A stretch of DNA of 64,000 bases, taken from the NCBI GenBank assembly GCA_028673005.1, contig CM054116.1, positions 79,682,572 to 79,746,571 on the forward strand, written 5' to 3'. Below the pieces are notes generated by a model that ran no database searches, was not told the DNA's origin, and worked only from the letters and a program-made list of their open reading frames with translations. Origin of the DNA: Tanypteryx hageni (taxonomy: Eukaryota > Arthropoda > Insecta > Odonata > Petaluridae). Positions 12,861-23,800 of the stretch are shown here, piece after piece. Each line of letters opens with the position of its first letter. Position 1 is the stretch's first letter. The position numbers and the translations under genes are program-made.

Positions 12861-13735
12861 TTGTGGTAGCTCTGCTTTTTTGATCCGTTCTAAACATATT
12901 CATCTCGTTTTGTCATTCTATACTCGCCCTACCCACGAAATTTATTTGAAATCTGTTCAGCCAATACCTTCCAAATTAATAGTTACAGAAAAATTCTAAC
13001 CTTGATATTATGGTAGCCCTGTTTAGTCGACCCGGTTGAAATATGACATTTTGGTTATTTATTTATATGAAGATTAAATATACTATATTTCGTTAAAATT
13101 CATTGTGTTAGTTCTCTAGAAATAGGTGTAAAAATATTATTTAACTTTTTATTGTGATAGTCCTGCTCTTTAACTCGCTTTTAACATATTGATTTCATTA
13201 TGGTATGTTGTACAAATCTTATATACAAAATTTAATTGAAATCCGTTCAGTTAATTCCTTCAAAATCCTTAATTACTGAAAGAGTTTAATTTATAATTGT
13301 GGTACTCCTGTTTGGCTGATTCGGTTAAAATATGCTAATATGGTTTTGTATATATGTGTATATTATAAGTATTAAATTTGGTTGAAATTAATGTGAGCAG
13401 TTCAACACAAATACATGTAAAAATAATTTTTCCCCTTCTATTGTGGCAGTCCTGCTTTCTATATCTATTCTAAACATCTTGATTTTGTTATTTTATGTTG
13501 CACGCCTACTTCATACAAAATTTCGTTGAAATCAGTTGGGCGAATTCCTTCCAGATTCATAATTACCGAAAAGTTTATCTTTACTATTGTGGCACCCCTG
13601 CCCCCTGCTTAGTCGATCCGGTCCAACTATGTTATTTTGGTCATTAATTTATGTGAAGATTCTATGCACCAAATTTAGTCGAAATCGGTTCATTCATGAA
13701 GATGTTAGGGGGCACACACACACACCCACACACAC
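12861..13735 (+). repeat. Six-unit 145-bp tandem array
   Basis: Units start at the motif TTGTGGTAGYCCTG or a close variant at 12861, 13009, 13152, 13297, 13441 and 13587, spacing 148, 143, 145, 144 and 146 bp. Alternate units resemble each other more closely (one type carries TTCTAAACATATTGATTT, the other CCGGTTGAAATATG), so the higher-order period is about 290 bp (291 and 289). Each unit carries an AAATTTnGTTGAAATC-like phrase. The units are well diverged, so the array is not recent. It runs directly into a (CA)n tract. Confidence 0.85.
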
Positions 13736-13741
13736 ACACAC
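13712..13741. repeat. (CA)n tract
   Basis: An interrupted CA dinucleotide run directly follows the last array unit and the sequence GTTAGGGGG. It precedes the terminal hairpin. Confidence 0.9.
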
Positions 13742-13765
13742 GGACACCAAGGCGATGCCATAAGA

Positions 13766-13795
13766 CTACTTTCCATTTTTTGGAAAGTAGGCTAA
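13766..13795 (+). repeat. Perfect 10-bp hairpin at array end
   Basis: CTACTTTCCA (13766-13775) pairs perfectly with TGGAAAGTAG (13781-13790) across a TTTTT loop, and GCTAA follows at once. A hairpin followed by CTRR is the pattern of Helitron or Helentron-like 3' ends, so this may mark the right boundary of the element that contains the array. That assignment is inference. Confidence 0.7.
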
Positions 13796-13799
13796 TAAA

Positions 13800-14750
13800 A
13801 GCAATAATGTTTATTTTGATCTGGCAAAATCTAATCTGAGTACGGTTCCATTATTGATAGCCGCAAAGTAAAAATAAATATAAAAAGTCATTTTATATGA
13901 AACAATTCCTTTAACGTTAATGACACTATGAAAATAAAAATATAGCACTTAAAAGCTCTAAGAGGATGAAACATTAGTTTCTGAAACGTACTATTTCTCG
14001 CGTTCTTCCCTATTTCGGCAACAAATTCTTTTTATCTTATTTCATTAGCATTATATTATTTTCATACATTTCATGTATTTGTAATAAATGTCAGTGATTA
14101 TAGCATCATGATATCATTAATTTTGTTTTTATCTGGATCTTAAGCAACGTTAAATTAGGAGTGACCTGAAATAAAATGGACAAAGGAGCGATAGCGAAAA
14201 CCCAGTTCTGAATCACTTTGTGAAACACGGAGCGATTCCAGAGATGAATACGGTCGAATGTAATGGGGAGCTTATGGAAACAATTCGGATGAAATGACGT
14301 GGAAAGGAGCGCGCGAGGGGAGGAAAGGGTGGGGAGAAATGACTTTCGCCTGATGAGGGCGTTCTCTCCAATTCCATTTAATGGATGGCGAGAAGTTAGC
14401 CAACACAACTCATAATGGATTCAAACTTTTTGCTCGGGATGGGGATCACATCCGCTTTAACGGCACATTGAGCGTGGCGAACGCGTAAACTACGTGTTTC
14501 ACCTGTAAATTCTACTCGACACGCTGTATTTTGAAGCCTTTAGAAGCTACAATGATCGTTTTATTTGCGTTCTTATCCATAAATCTTTTCATGATATATA
14601 ATTTGGTAAAGGTGGAGACTACGGCGAAATGGATGTTAAATGAGAAATCTAACTCCTTAACCGTTAAATTACAAAAACACAGGAAAATAGGGGGAAAACG
14701 AAAGAAAAGTCAAAGTCAAATAAAATGAAAAATACAAACTTACAGGTTTA
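13800..14750. other. AT-rich spacer
   Basis: No gene recognised. Frames at 14106-14408 (minus) and 14531-14728 (plus) show no known domain. Confidence 0.4.
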
Positions 14751-14759
14751 TGGAGTGTT

Positions 14760-15060
14760 ACTCCACGCCAGGGACCTGAAGTCATTCGCACATTCACTCA
14801 AATCGCACAAGCACTAATCCTAAAGATGGAAAAAGGATAAAACAGGAGGCGGGTTTGCGAGAGTTTAATCTGCGCCAGGGATCAGAAAATCACAGGTTGC
14901 TAAAAGGCTTTTGAGTCTGTACGACCGCGACAGGGACCTACTAGGCAAGCACAAACACGCACACACGAACACATGTAGAGGTAAAGGGAAATAAAAGAAA
15001 AAAGGGGGAAATAATACTAGGTTTACGGGAAATTAAACCGCCCCAGGGACGTAGTATCGC
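14760..15060 (+). repeat. Diverged CAGGGA-containing repeats
   Basis: The core CAGGGA occurs at 14769, 14876, 14931 and 15044, each time preceded by a CGC- or CGA-type stretch and, in several units, by TTTAATC or ATTAAAC. Spacings of 107, 55 and 113 bp are close to multiples of 55, suggesting a decayed tandem repeat. The similarity is limited and could be partly chance. Confidence 0.4.
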
Positions 15061-15127
15061 ACACGGCTGCCTGTAGACGAAGCAATCACGCACACAAGTA
15101 CTCGAATACACGCACACAAGTTCTCTA

Positions 15128-15145
15128 ATATGGAGGTAAACGTAC

Positions 15146-15211
<66 letters not shown>

Positions 15212-15250
15212 CATATGGAGGTAAACGTACTATGTATATATATATATATT
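15128..15250. repeat. Local duplication around (TA)n
   Basis: The phrase ATATGGAGGTAAACGTACTA followed by TGTATATA occurs at about 15128 and again at about 15213, with a (TA)n run (15151-15205) between them and a shorter one after. The two copies appear identical, so the duplication is young compared with the other repeats here. Confidence 0.85.
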
Positions 15251-15950
15251 GAATACTGTACTGTGCTGATTGGAACAACATATTTATTTATTATAATAAT
15301 TCATGTGCTCCGATGGTTTTTCTTGTTTTCAAAAGCAATCTATAAAAAAGCAAATATTTCTAACAACTTACGAATATTAATTTACACATACAAAGTAGTG
15401 TTTCTCAATCGTTGTACCGCTTCACAGTGGTTTGACGTCGGGCATGAATAAGGAGTGCCGCGGTGTTTTGCGAACGTCACACATTTGGTGAAAAAAGTCA
15501 TAAATATTTCAATATTGGATCAGCAAAAACCTACCGAATTAAGGTTGGATTGCAGTTCAAAATTAAATTTGGTTACGTGCCTTTGGAAACATTCTGATTA
15601 AATAATACAAATGAATATTCATTAGTCTCAGATACTGCATTCTCAAATGTATTGCCATTTTCGACTTAGTATTTGTGTGAGTTAAGTTTCTTAAGTTTTA
15701 CTTACATTAAAACAAAAGGAGAATATTTCTAACAAGGAGCACGGCCATTCGAGAGCATTTTTCTGGAGGTGATTGGGGGGGGGGGGTTAATTTAGAAATA
15801 TTTCTCCAAAATTTGACGGTCCACTTCGAATTTGTTTAAGAGTTATTTTGCAAAATCTTTTTTTTAATAACTCATAAATCACGCAAATCAATTTTTATGA
15901 AAAAATATTATTTAATTAAATTTAAAATATGATTAAACACAAAACATTTG
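15250..15950. other. AT-rich spacer with poly-G
   Basis: No gene. A 12-base G run lies at 15775-15786. Confidence 0.4.
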
Positions 15951-16027
15951 TTAATTAATGATTTTCTCTTTGCATTGCCGAACTGATGAGCGAGCCATAT
16001 ATACCGCGTGCGAAACGGGTTCAGAAG

Positions 16028-16103
16028 ATCCGATCGCGGTGCAGCTGGCTAGTGCGCGATCCCTCAGTATTGACACGGGTTCAAATCCTCTTACTGGCAA
16101 TTT
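16028..16103 (+). ncRNA. tRNA-like SINE head (pol III A and B boxes)
   Basis: The sequence has an A-box-like CAGCTGGCTAGTGCG and, about 40 bases later, a B-box GGTTCAAATCC close to the consensus GGTTCGANTCC. The T-arm pairs at four of five positions (ACGGG with CCTCT, counting one G-T) but I cannot fold a convincing full cloverleaf. It is best read as the tRNA-derived head of a SINE or a tRNA pseudogene, not a working tRNA gene. An AT-rich tail and a 44-bp palindrome follow. Confidence 0.5.
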
Positions 16104-16130
16104 TTTAAATGTAATTTTTTTACCCAACTG

Positions 16131-16174
16131 ATGTTGTACATTAATTTGTATTAATACAAATTAAAATACAACAT
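16131..16174. repeat. Palindrome of 22-bp arms
   Basis: Arms centred on AATTTGTATT/AATACAAATT pair at 20 of 22 positions with no loop. It lies just downstream of the tRNA-like head and could belong to the same element. Confidence 0.8.
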
Positions 16175-16309
16175 TAGTTTTGCTAGTTAAAAACGTTGAT
16201 GTTTGAAGTCATCAAAATGCTGACAGTCGCATTTTCAAAAACTCTTAAGGGACAGAGAAAAATCTCATTTTTGGGGTCCACCTTCACGCCGATCCTGTAT
16301 ACGTCGAGA

Positions 16310-18410
16310 TAAGGTCAGATCTCACATTGAAATTATGCTGGGACTTAGGAAGAAGGGACGGGAGGGCTGAAAATACTTTTTGTGTTCCATGGATTGGAAA
16401 TTTTTGGGAAACAGTAACGCTGAGACCAGTAATTTTAATAGTTAATATTTACTCAAAAGGTTAGTAAATAATCATAACTAGTGAGATAGATATTAACGAT
16501 CCTTTTGTGTCATCTTCCCCATTTTAAATTTTGGTGCCCTTAAGCACAGCGATTCTATTTCTCCAGCAAGTTCATTCTAACCCCGCTAGAGGTCTACGAG
16601 GCTGTGTGAACGCTAGAGGCATCAGACGGCGACTGTTGGAACAAGTTTAAGATGTTCTCTATCTCTCTCTCTGCTTGTGACGTAACTTAAATTTATTCCT
16701 AGTAGATAATTATTGTTAGTTATGTAGGAAAATTACAATCAATATTTATGCAAGCGATTAAATATTTCTCACAGGAAAAAGAAAAAGAAAAAAGAATACG
16801 GAATCCACGAGGGAAGCCTTGTGGAATTCTATTGAAGTGACATGGAAAATTTGCTTCGTAAAATTTCTCTTCATTGACTCTAAAATATCTACGAGATTTA
16901 TGATCCAGTGGAATTTCTACTAACTTAGTTTTCTTTGGTAGTCTGTATGAATTACGACCGGTGTTATCAGCTAAACTAGCTAAACCGTGTATATCGAGTA
17001 TTCTGATTAATTCCAAGACAGAATGTGAACGTTTCTGATCATCCTGATTATAAATGTTTACATATACGTGTTTGTAATATGAGAGTAATTACCTTATGCG
17101 CATTGTGTCATGATATGGTAAAGCAATTAAGAAGAGAATCCACTCCGTATTTTCTAATTATTTGAAAATTTACGTAAGCAGTAAATTACTTCATCATTAT
17201 ACGTGTTTCATGCGCTTGCGGCATCATCATCTCATCATCAAACAAAAAATTGCGATGAATCGTTCGGCTCTAAAATGAATTCCAAAAATTAAATAAAAAA
17301 TCATGCTAAGGTAGATATCATCAGGGCAAGATAATAAGTGTGACGTTAAATGAGGACACTAGTATCATCTAGCGGCAAGGAATGATCCGAATGGCGGCAA
17401 TCGAAAAGAGCAGTGTAAAACAGTGACGAGATTTACAGAAATGTTCTTGCAGCTGCGCGTTCAAACCAAGAAATTGTTTATCCCATTGTTATTAAAAACA
17501 TTAGGGATAAGATCAACATTCAATATTAAAGAAACAAGCTGTCCGAGCCGAGAACGGAAGATCGGACGCACCGTTCGAAAGTTATTAGCGGTGGAAATCG
17601 TAAATTCGGCAGTACGTTGTGTTGAAGTTTTTTTATCTAAAAATGCAGCTCTAAGGTCCCCCCCCCCCAAATTCCTTGGGTTAGGAAAGTGTTAGGTTTG
17701 TTAAAAATGAATGAACGTTTCAGAAGTCATTAGATATTACTAACACATATGCATATACACACCTGTGTAAAACCACAATTAATAAATATTACTAAGGATC
17801 ATAATAAGTAGACACCAAAAAAATGTAACTTGCAAATAGGTCCAAAAACACGCACACAGGCATGATGGCATTATAGGGCAGTTTTCTTCCAGAAACAAGT
17901 CTATGAATGAATGCATACTTTTATTATATAACATGTCAAAACAATTTAACATAGGTACATAAAATATTTATCAAAAACATAGAATACCGTGCATTTTAGA
18001 GTATGTATTTATGTGACAACTTCCAGTCTCACACGTCAATAATATGCTTGTATTGCAATTACAGAGCTTAGGATTACAGTTCATAAATCTACCTAAGATG
18101 CTAACTCCTTATCTTTCCTATGCATGCAGTAATTTCTTTGCTTTGGCATTTCTTTTGTTTTTATAACTAAGAGTTTTGATAAAACAATTAGTAATTACAT
18201 TGATTAGCTTGTCCATGAACACATTTAGACAATCATCACTCAGAGAAATATTTAAAGGTATGTTTTCGATAATGCGCGCATTCACTCTATACGCACTTTT
18301 CATAAAAAAACTGAGGAAAGGAGTGGAGGTTCTAATTCGTATCGTAGTATTTAGCTTATCGATTGTATTCCTTCAAATTTCGAGTAAATACTGGCGTTTT
18401 TGCAGTTTTT
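16310..18410. other. AT-rich spacer
   Basis: No gene recognised. Frames at 16720-17016 and 17423-17695 lack known motifs. An 11-base C run occurs at 17658-17668. Confidence 0.4.
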
Positions 18411-18418
18411 ATGACTCA

Positions 18419-18560
18419 CTAGCTGGAGTTACCCGGCTTCGCTCGGGAAAGAATTTTCTTTTAAGTAGCAAATGATTTTTATTTCTCGGGGCCCCGCGCT
18501 GTCGGTGCCCCCAACTTTCTCAGATGTATTATTCGGAGAAGAGGTTCACACGGAATTTTA
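18419..18560 (-). mobile_element. Helitron-type 3' terminus (minus)
   Basis: On the minus strand the end reads CCCGAGCGAAGCCGGG, a short hairpin with a CCCG/CGGG stem, then TAACTCCAG, then CTAG followed by T. A hairpin about 10 bases before CTRR with a 3' T flank is the defining arrangement of Helitron 3' ends. A related terminus (hairpin region GCGAAGCCGGCG, then CTAG then T) sits beside Helitron coding remnants at 40.16 kb, which supports the assignment. The element body and 5' end could not be delimited; the right boundary given is arbitrary. Confidence 0.55.
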
Positions 18561-20340
18561 ACTACCGCCTAAAAAAACCATTGAAAAATTTTAGTCAGGC
18601 TCGTGGGTGTATCTCAATGGCGAATCCATCATATAATCAAGGCAGACTGCTCTTCCAAGAATATTTGGCATAATTGAGCAGTTTCATTAAAATAGAAATT
18701 ACTCCGAGTGCACCATAAGCTCTAAATTTTCGTTCCCCATTCCTTAATTACGCAAGGGATGATTACATTAACATTTAATATTTTATCTATTGTATTGTTA
18801 AGTTTTGCCATTAATACATTTACGCATTAACGTCTTGCTTAATATCCACACGGATAGATGCACCGAAGCTTTTACAGCAGCAATAAAATTATGTGGATTA
18901 TGTCAATACTATTAACCAAAACGTAAACAATCAACAACATCTTGGTTACCGAACAAATGTAAGTAGATGTATCGATTTATCTTGCGATAAATCTTTCAAT
19001 GTTAATGGTAAAAGATAACAATGTTATAATATTTCTTAAAAATTATTTGACTCACTTTAAAAGTATTCATAGACTATATTTAATCCATTTTTACCCTTTA
19101 TCTTAGATTTGGCTATTCTTCCTCTACGGCGCGCCACGGCGTGGACTTTTCTTGCATTAACCTATGCTATCTCCCTTTGAGGAGGACAACAATTAAGAAA
19201 TTTAGCTTTGTTGGCGCCTGGAAAATGTTAATAAATTTTGCGCTTAAAGGATAATTTTGAACGATTTAACATGAGATACGACAAAACATAAAAAGAATTA
19301 AAATTCAGTCTTTCTTGCGTAAAATAATCCATTTCCCGTGATCGTAAGTTAATATTTAGGTATATTTATATCCACATCAGTGAAGGGCTGCATGGCATTT
19401 TGAGGTTTCTCCACACCATTTCCCATGCATTCTTATATATTCTTATATATATAATAGTATTTTGTTGACCCCATGGGGTATAAGAGACCCGACGATCTGC
19501 AAACCTAGACCAAGTTTTTCCTTTTGTCCATAGGATGGCCCATGAAACCTTTGAATTTGATAGCTTCAACGGTGTAAAAACATATAAGGGACACACAAAC
19601 ACATATATAAACACATTCATTTTTATATATTAGATTACGAGAGTGTTACCATTGCAATTGTTGGACTTGGATTCGGTATAGTCTAGTATATGCACGCGTT
19701 ATTTTTATCACAAATATACATACAAATACGCGAGAAGAATTTAATTTTTCGTTCGAATGTATTTGTAATATTTTATAACGCTAAATTATGAAAGTTTGGA
19801 ACACAAAGAGCAACTCCTTCGCGGTGATTTTAAAGCTATTAAAGCCAAAATAAGTATAAAATAAATAATTAGTAGGCATCACAAGTTCCGTTTGGATAAT
19901 CTTGTTTTTGTAATATGTACCCCATCATGTAACAGGGACTCCTGATATGACTCCACTTTCAATTTGCACTCATTACGAAGGAGTTTGCTGCGAACTCACC
20001 TAGTTACATAATTCAAAGCGTCTGTTCGAGTATTTGATTAACGGTTAATTCAGAATTATTGCTCTCGTTATCTTTAACTTTCTTTGTATTTTCTAGGTAT
20101 GTAAAAATTTTAAATCGAGACTTTTCAATGTCTGCCTTACTCACGGAATGCATATAGCTGTCACCTGTTTAGAACTTCAACCATTCCCTGCCGCTAGGAG
20201 CGCTGTCATCGCTGTTCTCGCAAAATGGGCGGGAGTTAGATGGTATTACTATTCTAGTGTATTTGGTATAATATCAAGCACACTCGCTCCAAAATAGTTT
20301 ACCTTTAATTACATTTAAGTCTTATAATAATTATTAATGC
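18560..20340. other. AT-rich spacer
   Basis: I saw no gene, RNA or repeat terminus. Short frames on the minus strand (for example 19366-19620) have no recognised domain. Confidence 0.4.
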
Positions 20341-20351
20341 GGCATAATGTA

Positions 20352-20962
20352 CCGTGTATTCCGGCGCATAAGTCGACCTTTGAAGCACAAAAAAATTCCG
20401 GAAACTTAAGGTCAACTTATACGCCGAATATAAAATGTGACCCTTAAATAACAGATTAAAAACATTGATATTTACGAAAACATTTGATCTTAGGACGTAG
20501 ATGATCGCCATTTTGAATCAACTGCTCCATTATTTACATATTCTGTCATTTATTTTAGATTATTTAAGATAATTATTTTAATAGTTAATAAAAATAAAAA
20601 AATTTACTTTTGTTTTATTGCTGAATCTCAAAATATATACTATCTATTTGCAATTACAGGAACGAAGGATAAGTAGAAATACATTCCCCAAAATTGATGG
20701 GAATACGGTATATGACTGATCTTTCTTAAATTAAACAAATGATATAATAACTCAAAAATCAACACTGCATAATTTGGAAAAGGTTGCATTTAGGTTTTTA
20801 AAACAATAAAATTCCTCGTATTCTTCATTCGAAGATTTTTTAGCGAAAAAGTGGAATGTCGACTTATACGGCGAAAATATGTCTATTCGTGCATTTACAA
20901 TCCGAAAAATCGAGGTCGACTTATACACCGGGTCAACTTATACGCAGGCATATGCAATATTT
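20352..20962. mobile_element. MITE with repeated GTCGACTTATAC motif
   Basis: The ends carry an imperfect inverted repeat: TATTCCGGCGCATAAGTCGA on the left matches the complement of the right end at 18 of 22 bases over the full repeat. A 16-base motif of the form GTCRACTTATRCNCCG occurs five times, all close to the ends: 20362-20377 (inverted), 20411-20426, 20858-20873, 20915-20930 and 20932-20947. Subterminal motif arrays are typical transposase-binding arrangements in DNA transposons. The middle is AT-rich and has no coding capacity. Target-site duplications could not be fixed, so the superfamily is open. Confidence 0.65.
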
Positions 20963-20964
20963 TT

Positions 20965-22600
20965 CAAATCTTAATATTTTTCAAAATTTGTTGCCCCTCA
21001 TCCTGGTCTTTCGCGTCTGTTTCTAAGACATATTCTGTCATCAAGCATCATCATATTTGAATTCATGATAAGCTCTCACCCGAATAACTTGTGAGAACTG
21101 CTTTTTAGAGCTAATACGTTTCGGTACAATGTTCCGTAATTGTATTTCTCCCCTTTGTTTTGTACATCAATATGTTATTAGTTGTAGATAGTACCAGTTG
21201 ATAAATTAAGTTGCCGCAAACGATGTGCTGTGGTGGTGCTTAATGAAACCTATTCCACATCATGAGGACCTTTTATTGTATCTTGAAATAATATTTTAAA
21301 GCAAGTGTTTAACGAGTGTCACGTGACTATGCATGAAAAGAGATTTTCGCTATATCTTTACTATTCATGTGTAAATAGTAACAAGTGAGGAAAGAATCGC
21401 AGAGCAAATTACATAAGGCACTTTTTTCACCGACTGCTATCTCTCCATCGGAGTAAAGAATCGCAGATACGATGCATTTTTGGTTGCCTATATTTGTAGC
21501 AGTATGTTCTTTTTAGGGATTTTCTCCGATTGCTCTCTAGCGGCTCGTTCTAGATTCACCAAATTCATACCAAATGTAAGCCTAATATAGAAGTAACTGC
21601 CCTGGAATTTCGGCGTTTGTAACTTAAGTAATTTTATTTTTTCACGGATAGACGGACGGACGAACCGAATATATAAGTGAGTTTTTAGAAAAAACACTAA
21701 AAATTCATGAAACCAGCTTTAATATGCACTGAAAAATAAACAATTCATATGAAATTTACGTTGTTGAATGTTTCAGGAATAACGATAGTTTTGGGAAAAC
21801 ATAAGTAGTGTGACAAAGAAATATTAATGAAGATTTATTTTTTAAACATTACGCTAGACTACTTTTATATTCCAAAAACAATTTTTATTTTCTGGGACAT
21901 TCAATTATGGGAATTTTAGATCTATTTTGTTTTTACTTTTTAGTGAATGTAAATAGTGGTTTCATTAAAATAAATTTATATAAATTTTATTTTACTGTTT
22001 TAGTCAAAGATTAAAGACATACTCTACTTTTAAACTTCAAGATAGCGTCAAAATTTTGTAAATATGTCGATAGATGCAGCGCGAAGTTATTATCCAAGTC
22101 AATCATACGCCACTACACGAAACCTGCAACGATGCAAATCACCTTGATGAATGATTTTTACGCAGGAATACGTCAAATTTTCGCATTAAAAACTAACTTG
22201 TTCATCGATTCGACACGTGTTCTAAAATCGATGGCAGGAAAACAAAATTTCGCTCTTTTAGGCGTTCTATATTTCAAGTATCGAACTTCTACGATGATTC
22301 CAAGTCATTTTAATGTGCGACTGATTCATGTCCTACACTAACCCCAGTGTTAATCAATTGAAAAATGCGCTAAATAATACCTAAAATTGTCAAAATGTTC
22401 TCAATATGCTTAGTTAGCCCAAGTCGGTTTTTAATAGTAGCATTCCTAACGGTGTTAGAGAATCCTATATATGTATCTATCTATCTAGGATTGACAGAGC
22501 CGAATGAAGTTACTTCCTACTAGAGTCTTTTCAATGAAACTGTACGCTAATTATTATTTTCCATTCTTTCGCACCTCACACTAGCAGTCGTAGGAGTGAT
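20965..22600. other. AT-rich spacer
   Basis: No gene. A short (CTAT)n sits near 22475-22490. Frames of about 69 codons at 21488-21697 and 22132-22341 are unrecognised. Confidence 0.4.
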
Positions 22601-22608
22601 ATATATGT

Positions 22609-23222
22609 TTGTCAGTAAAGGCAAGCAAAGTCAAACGGGGTAGTCCTGCAGCTGGCGGTACTGCAATCCTCGTAAAGAATGACATCTCGGCAAACGAGGC
22701 ACAAATTGACACCACCTCCATCGAAGCCACGGCCGTCACGGTTGGAGCCACGAAGGGGCGTGTGAGGATCGCATCCCTGTACCTCAATCCGGCTGGTCGC
22801 TTCTCAGAGGAGGATATGACCAAAATATTTGACACTGACGACCCAGTCCTTGCAGCCGGAGATTACAACGCCCTTCATAGTTCCTGGAATTCCACCAGGA
22901 ACAATCCCAATGGAGTGAAGCTACGGAAATGGGCGGATTCAAATAATGTAGCAGTGGCTGCACCAGCCCAACCAATGAGATCCATCCAACCCTCGACATA
23001 GCGGCATACAAGGGAATAAACTCCTCTATTGCGCTATATACTGCTGCAGCTCTGAGCAGTGACCACAATCCTGTGCTCATTTACATCGGCGTTAAACCAA
23101 CACTCCTCCCCCAACTACCGAGACGACGGTATGACCTCACGGACTGGACAAAATACCGGGCGGCACTAGTTGATGCGCTATCAAACCTCAGCAAACTTGA
23201 GACATGCGATGAGGTAGACTAA
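22609..23222 (+). pseudogene. LINE AP-endonuclease domain remnant
   Basis: The apurinic/apyrimidinic-type endonuclease nicks target DNA to prime reverse transcription. Visible motifs are GGTAILVKN near the start, AGDYNALHSSWNS (the GDFNAxHxxWxS block with its catalytic D and N), and SSDHNPVLIYIG (the SDHxPV block with catalytic D and H). The first two are in frame 1 and the last in frame 3, so a frameshift lies between about 22960 and 23000. The frame-3 part ends at a TAA at 23220-23222. The N-terminal third of the domain, including the first catalytic block, is absent because the copy begins there. There is no natural start codon; the fragment is a truncated pseudogene. Confidence 0.85.
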
Positions 23223-23800
23223 ATGTCGGAGGCACTCACAACACAAATGGCGAAAGCGCTGCATGCGGCCACCCCACTAGTCCGCACAAGACAACCGGAT
23301 CACTTGGCGCTACCAATGGATATCCTGGCATGCATTGCAAGGAAAAACAAAGCGCGGCGTAAATTCCAAAGGACAGGCGACCCAGAAGACTGGAGGCAAG
23401 TACGCTGGATGGAGAAACAGTTAAAAGCGGACATAAAACGATACAGGTCGGAGGCTTGGGAAAAGTTTGCTTCCAGTCTCACCCAAATGGACGGGTCCAT
23501 ATGGCCCACCGTCAAGCACCTCAGAAGGCCAATAACTAGGGATCCTCCATGACGGAAGCAGCCACCCCGAGCGAGAAGGCCGAGATGATGGCCGAGCATC
23601 TAGAGCAAGCATTCACACCACTCCGAGCATCGAAGGGTAGTCCCGAATTAGACACCACAGAGGAAGACGACGGACTCGAATCTCCGGTGTGCACAGAGGA
23701 GGATCTCATCAAGGCATTAAAGCAACTTAGAAAAAAACAAGGCACCAGGAGGCGATGGAATACCGAACGAAGCGATAGCACAAATGCCGCGATATGCTGA
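23223..23800 (+). pseudogene. LINE linker between EN and RT
   Basis: This is the region between endonuclease and RT of the Jockey-type pol. It lies in two phases: frame 3 from the TAA at 23220 to about 23550, then frame 2 to about 23800. It contains a basic segment (KNKARRKFQRTGDPEDWRQV) typical of the RNA-binding linker, then an acidic stretch (DTTEEDDGLESP) and the approach to RT (EEDLIKALKQLRKK). After this, frame 3 gives APGGDGIPNEAIAQ, the conserved entry motif of LINE RTs, showing that the frame slips near 23740 within an A-rich run. It is non-functional as it stands. Confidence 0.75.

Noticed and set aside
12861..13735. CRISPR-like array of regularly spaced repeats
   Set aside because: Units are contiguous 145-bp diverged repeats without short identical repeats and unique spacers, and the genome is eukaryotic.
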